Shown here piece after piece: positions 62,789 through 64,000 of a stretch of 64,000 nucleotides of DNA. The position numbers and the translations under genes are program-made. The notes beneath the pieces were generated by a model. It was given only the letters and a program-made list of their open reading frames with translations. It ran no database searches and was not told where the DNA came from. The stretch comes from Caprimulgus europaeus (Eukaryota; Chordata; Aves; Caprimulgiformes; Caprimulgidae), in contig OU015529.1 of NCBI GenBank assembly GCA_907165065.1, positions 12,840,554 to 12,904,553 of the forward strand. Reading direction: 5' to 3'. Position 1 is the first letter of the stretch, and each line of letters opens with the position of its first letter.

Positions 62789-64000
62789 ATGCACACATAT
62801 ATAAGGAGATACCTATACACATAAATGTGTTCATAGGTGCATGCACAGGTGTACACACATTACTTCTGCTTTATTCTTCAGAAAACAACAAGCTGTGTAA
62901 CACAACGTTTAACCCAATCCAAATCAGCAGAGACAGGTAAGCAAGCATGCTTTTCTCCTGGGTCCTAAGTCAATGAATCATAAAATGATTCAGAGAGATC
63001 ACTCCCCCAGGTATGCTCTGTCCCCAGGGAGCTGATTCTAAATGGGTTGCAATTCCAAGTGAGATGTAACCATGCACTTATCCAGCCTGCCTCCCTACCC
63101 CTTTGGGGATAGCCATCTCACATAGTAACTGAACAGCCTTCCCTGGCTGTCAGTTTTGTGTCCTGGATCACAGAGATCCAGGCATTTCTTTTTTCTAGCC
63201 ACCACAGTATATATTATGTTAAATCAGCAGCAGCTGTAGAGTTTCGTATTCTGGCACATCCTGGTGTGCTAATAGTTGCAATCTTAGACTCCTACCTCAT
63301 AGTATCTTTCAGTAAGACTAAATAATTCCTGACAAATAGATGCCTGCAGTAGCTGATGAAAAATGGATGGACTTGTCTAACATAAACAGGGTATCAGAGA
63401 AGGAACTTATTGACTGAATTGCAGAATATCTCTCGTAGTTGAGGATTCTGGGGTTCAGTGCATTAATGCTGAGTGCTTCACTCATCATCTTCCTAGTTTT
63501 CTTATTCAACATTATTCATTTCCCCCTATCTCTATATCTCCCTCCTCTTTCTTCCTACCCCTAATTTCTGGTATCAGAATGTCTGAGAGTCAAAATTCAG
63601 CTTTTTCTTCCATCTCTCAAGTCTTCAGGAGGCTGAGACCTGCTCTGCTAGAATATTTTCAAGATATACTGGTGCCAACAAGTCTCAAAAAAATATATTG
63701 CTCCCTGGCTGTGTTGCAAGTAACTTTCCTTCTTCCCCCTGTTTTGTGTGATTTTCAAGGAAGTCATCAGCAGGAGCTATTTAAGAAGGTTATTTTCCAC
63801 ATGGAATGAGGAAAATATGAGGTGATGGGATAGAAGCAATGTTTCATGAATGCAGACTTACCCTTCTGCCTGAAAATGGCTCCCTCAAAATATATGTATG
63901 TCTCCACCACTGTGAATGCATCATGATGTTGGTTGATCTGCTCTGAATGTCAGCAAAATTAAATATTACGTATTCTCCAGGGCTCAAAAAAACCCCCCAA
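62789..64000. other. Unannotated stretch to window end
   Basis: No gene or repeat is recognised. It is pyrimidine-rich around 63480-63560, with short chance open frames only. Confidence 0.5.

Noticed and set aside
1-64000. CRISPR arrays, operons, prokaryotic promoters, rRNA or tRNA genes
   Set aside because: None is present. The repeat content is that of a vertebrate nuclear genome, so these feature types do not apply or were not found.

Overview
The window looks like a gene-poor, AT-rich stretch of a bird nuclear genome. The evidence is its repeats. There are about ten fragments of the CR1 LINE family, several ending in the ATTCTGTG-type tail typical of avian CR1. There are two solo LTRs of a widespread avian endogenous-retrovirus family, in opposite orientations. 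I saw no L1 or Alu-type repeats. The species cannot be read from this. I found no convincing host exon, tRNA, rRNA or CRISPR array on either strand. Almost all short open frames look like chance.

Layout: 1-14.0 kb is unannotated AT-rich DNA with two small CR1 3' ends (2.9 and 4.2 kb), dinucleotide microsatellites and one perfect 14-bp hairpin. At 14.0-18.0 kb lies a dense CR1 cluster. It contains a small antisense 3' end (14.03 kb), an antisense 0.88-kb CR1 (14.4-15.3 kb) and a sense 2.4-kb CR1 (15.6-18.0 kb). The last carries an uninterrupted 546-codon endonuclease-end plus reverse-transcriptase frame. The last two elements face each other head to head, so their 3' parts form a long inverted repeat. 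A 620-bp tract of that repeat is identical between arms, while the sequence tail-ward of it differs at about 10% of positions. This is the strongest signal in the window.

18-28 kb is unannotated. A 679-bp solo LTR with a 5-bp target-site duplication sits at 28.3-29.0 kb (+). CR1 fragments on the minus strand follow at 31.6, 38.6, 40.3 and 45.0 kb. A weakly supported LTR-like promoter/poly(A) unit lies at 53.4-54.0 kb, and a second, more decayed solo LTR at 56.3-56.9 kb (-). A very old, amniote-type CR1 copy at 57.8-59.1 kb (+) appears to be split by an unrecognised insert of about 305 bp. A last CR1 3' end lies at 62.7 kb.

Functionally this reads as an intergenic or large-intron region shaped by successive waves of retroposition: the ancient CR1 first, then the LTRs and bird CR1 subfamilies. 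Several repeat-free stretches resemble conserved regulatory DNA to the eye, but only an alignment could show it. No new multi-gene system is visible.
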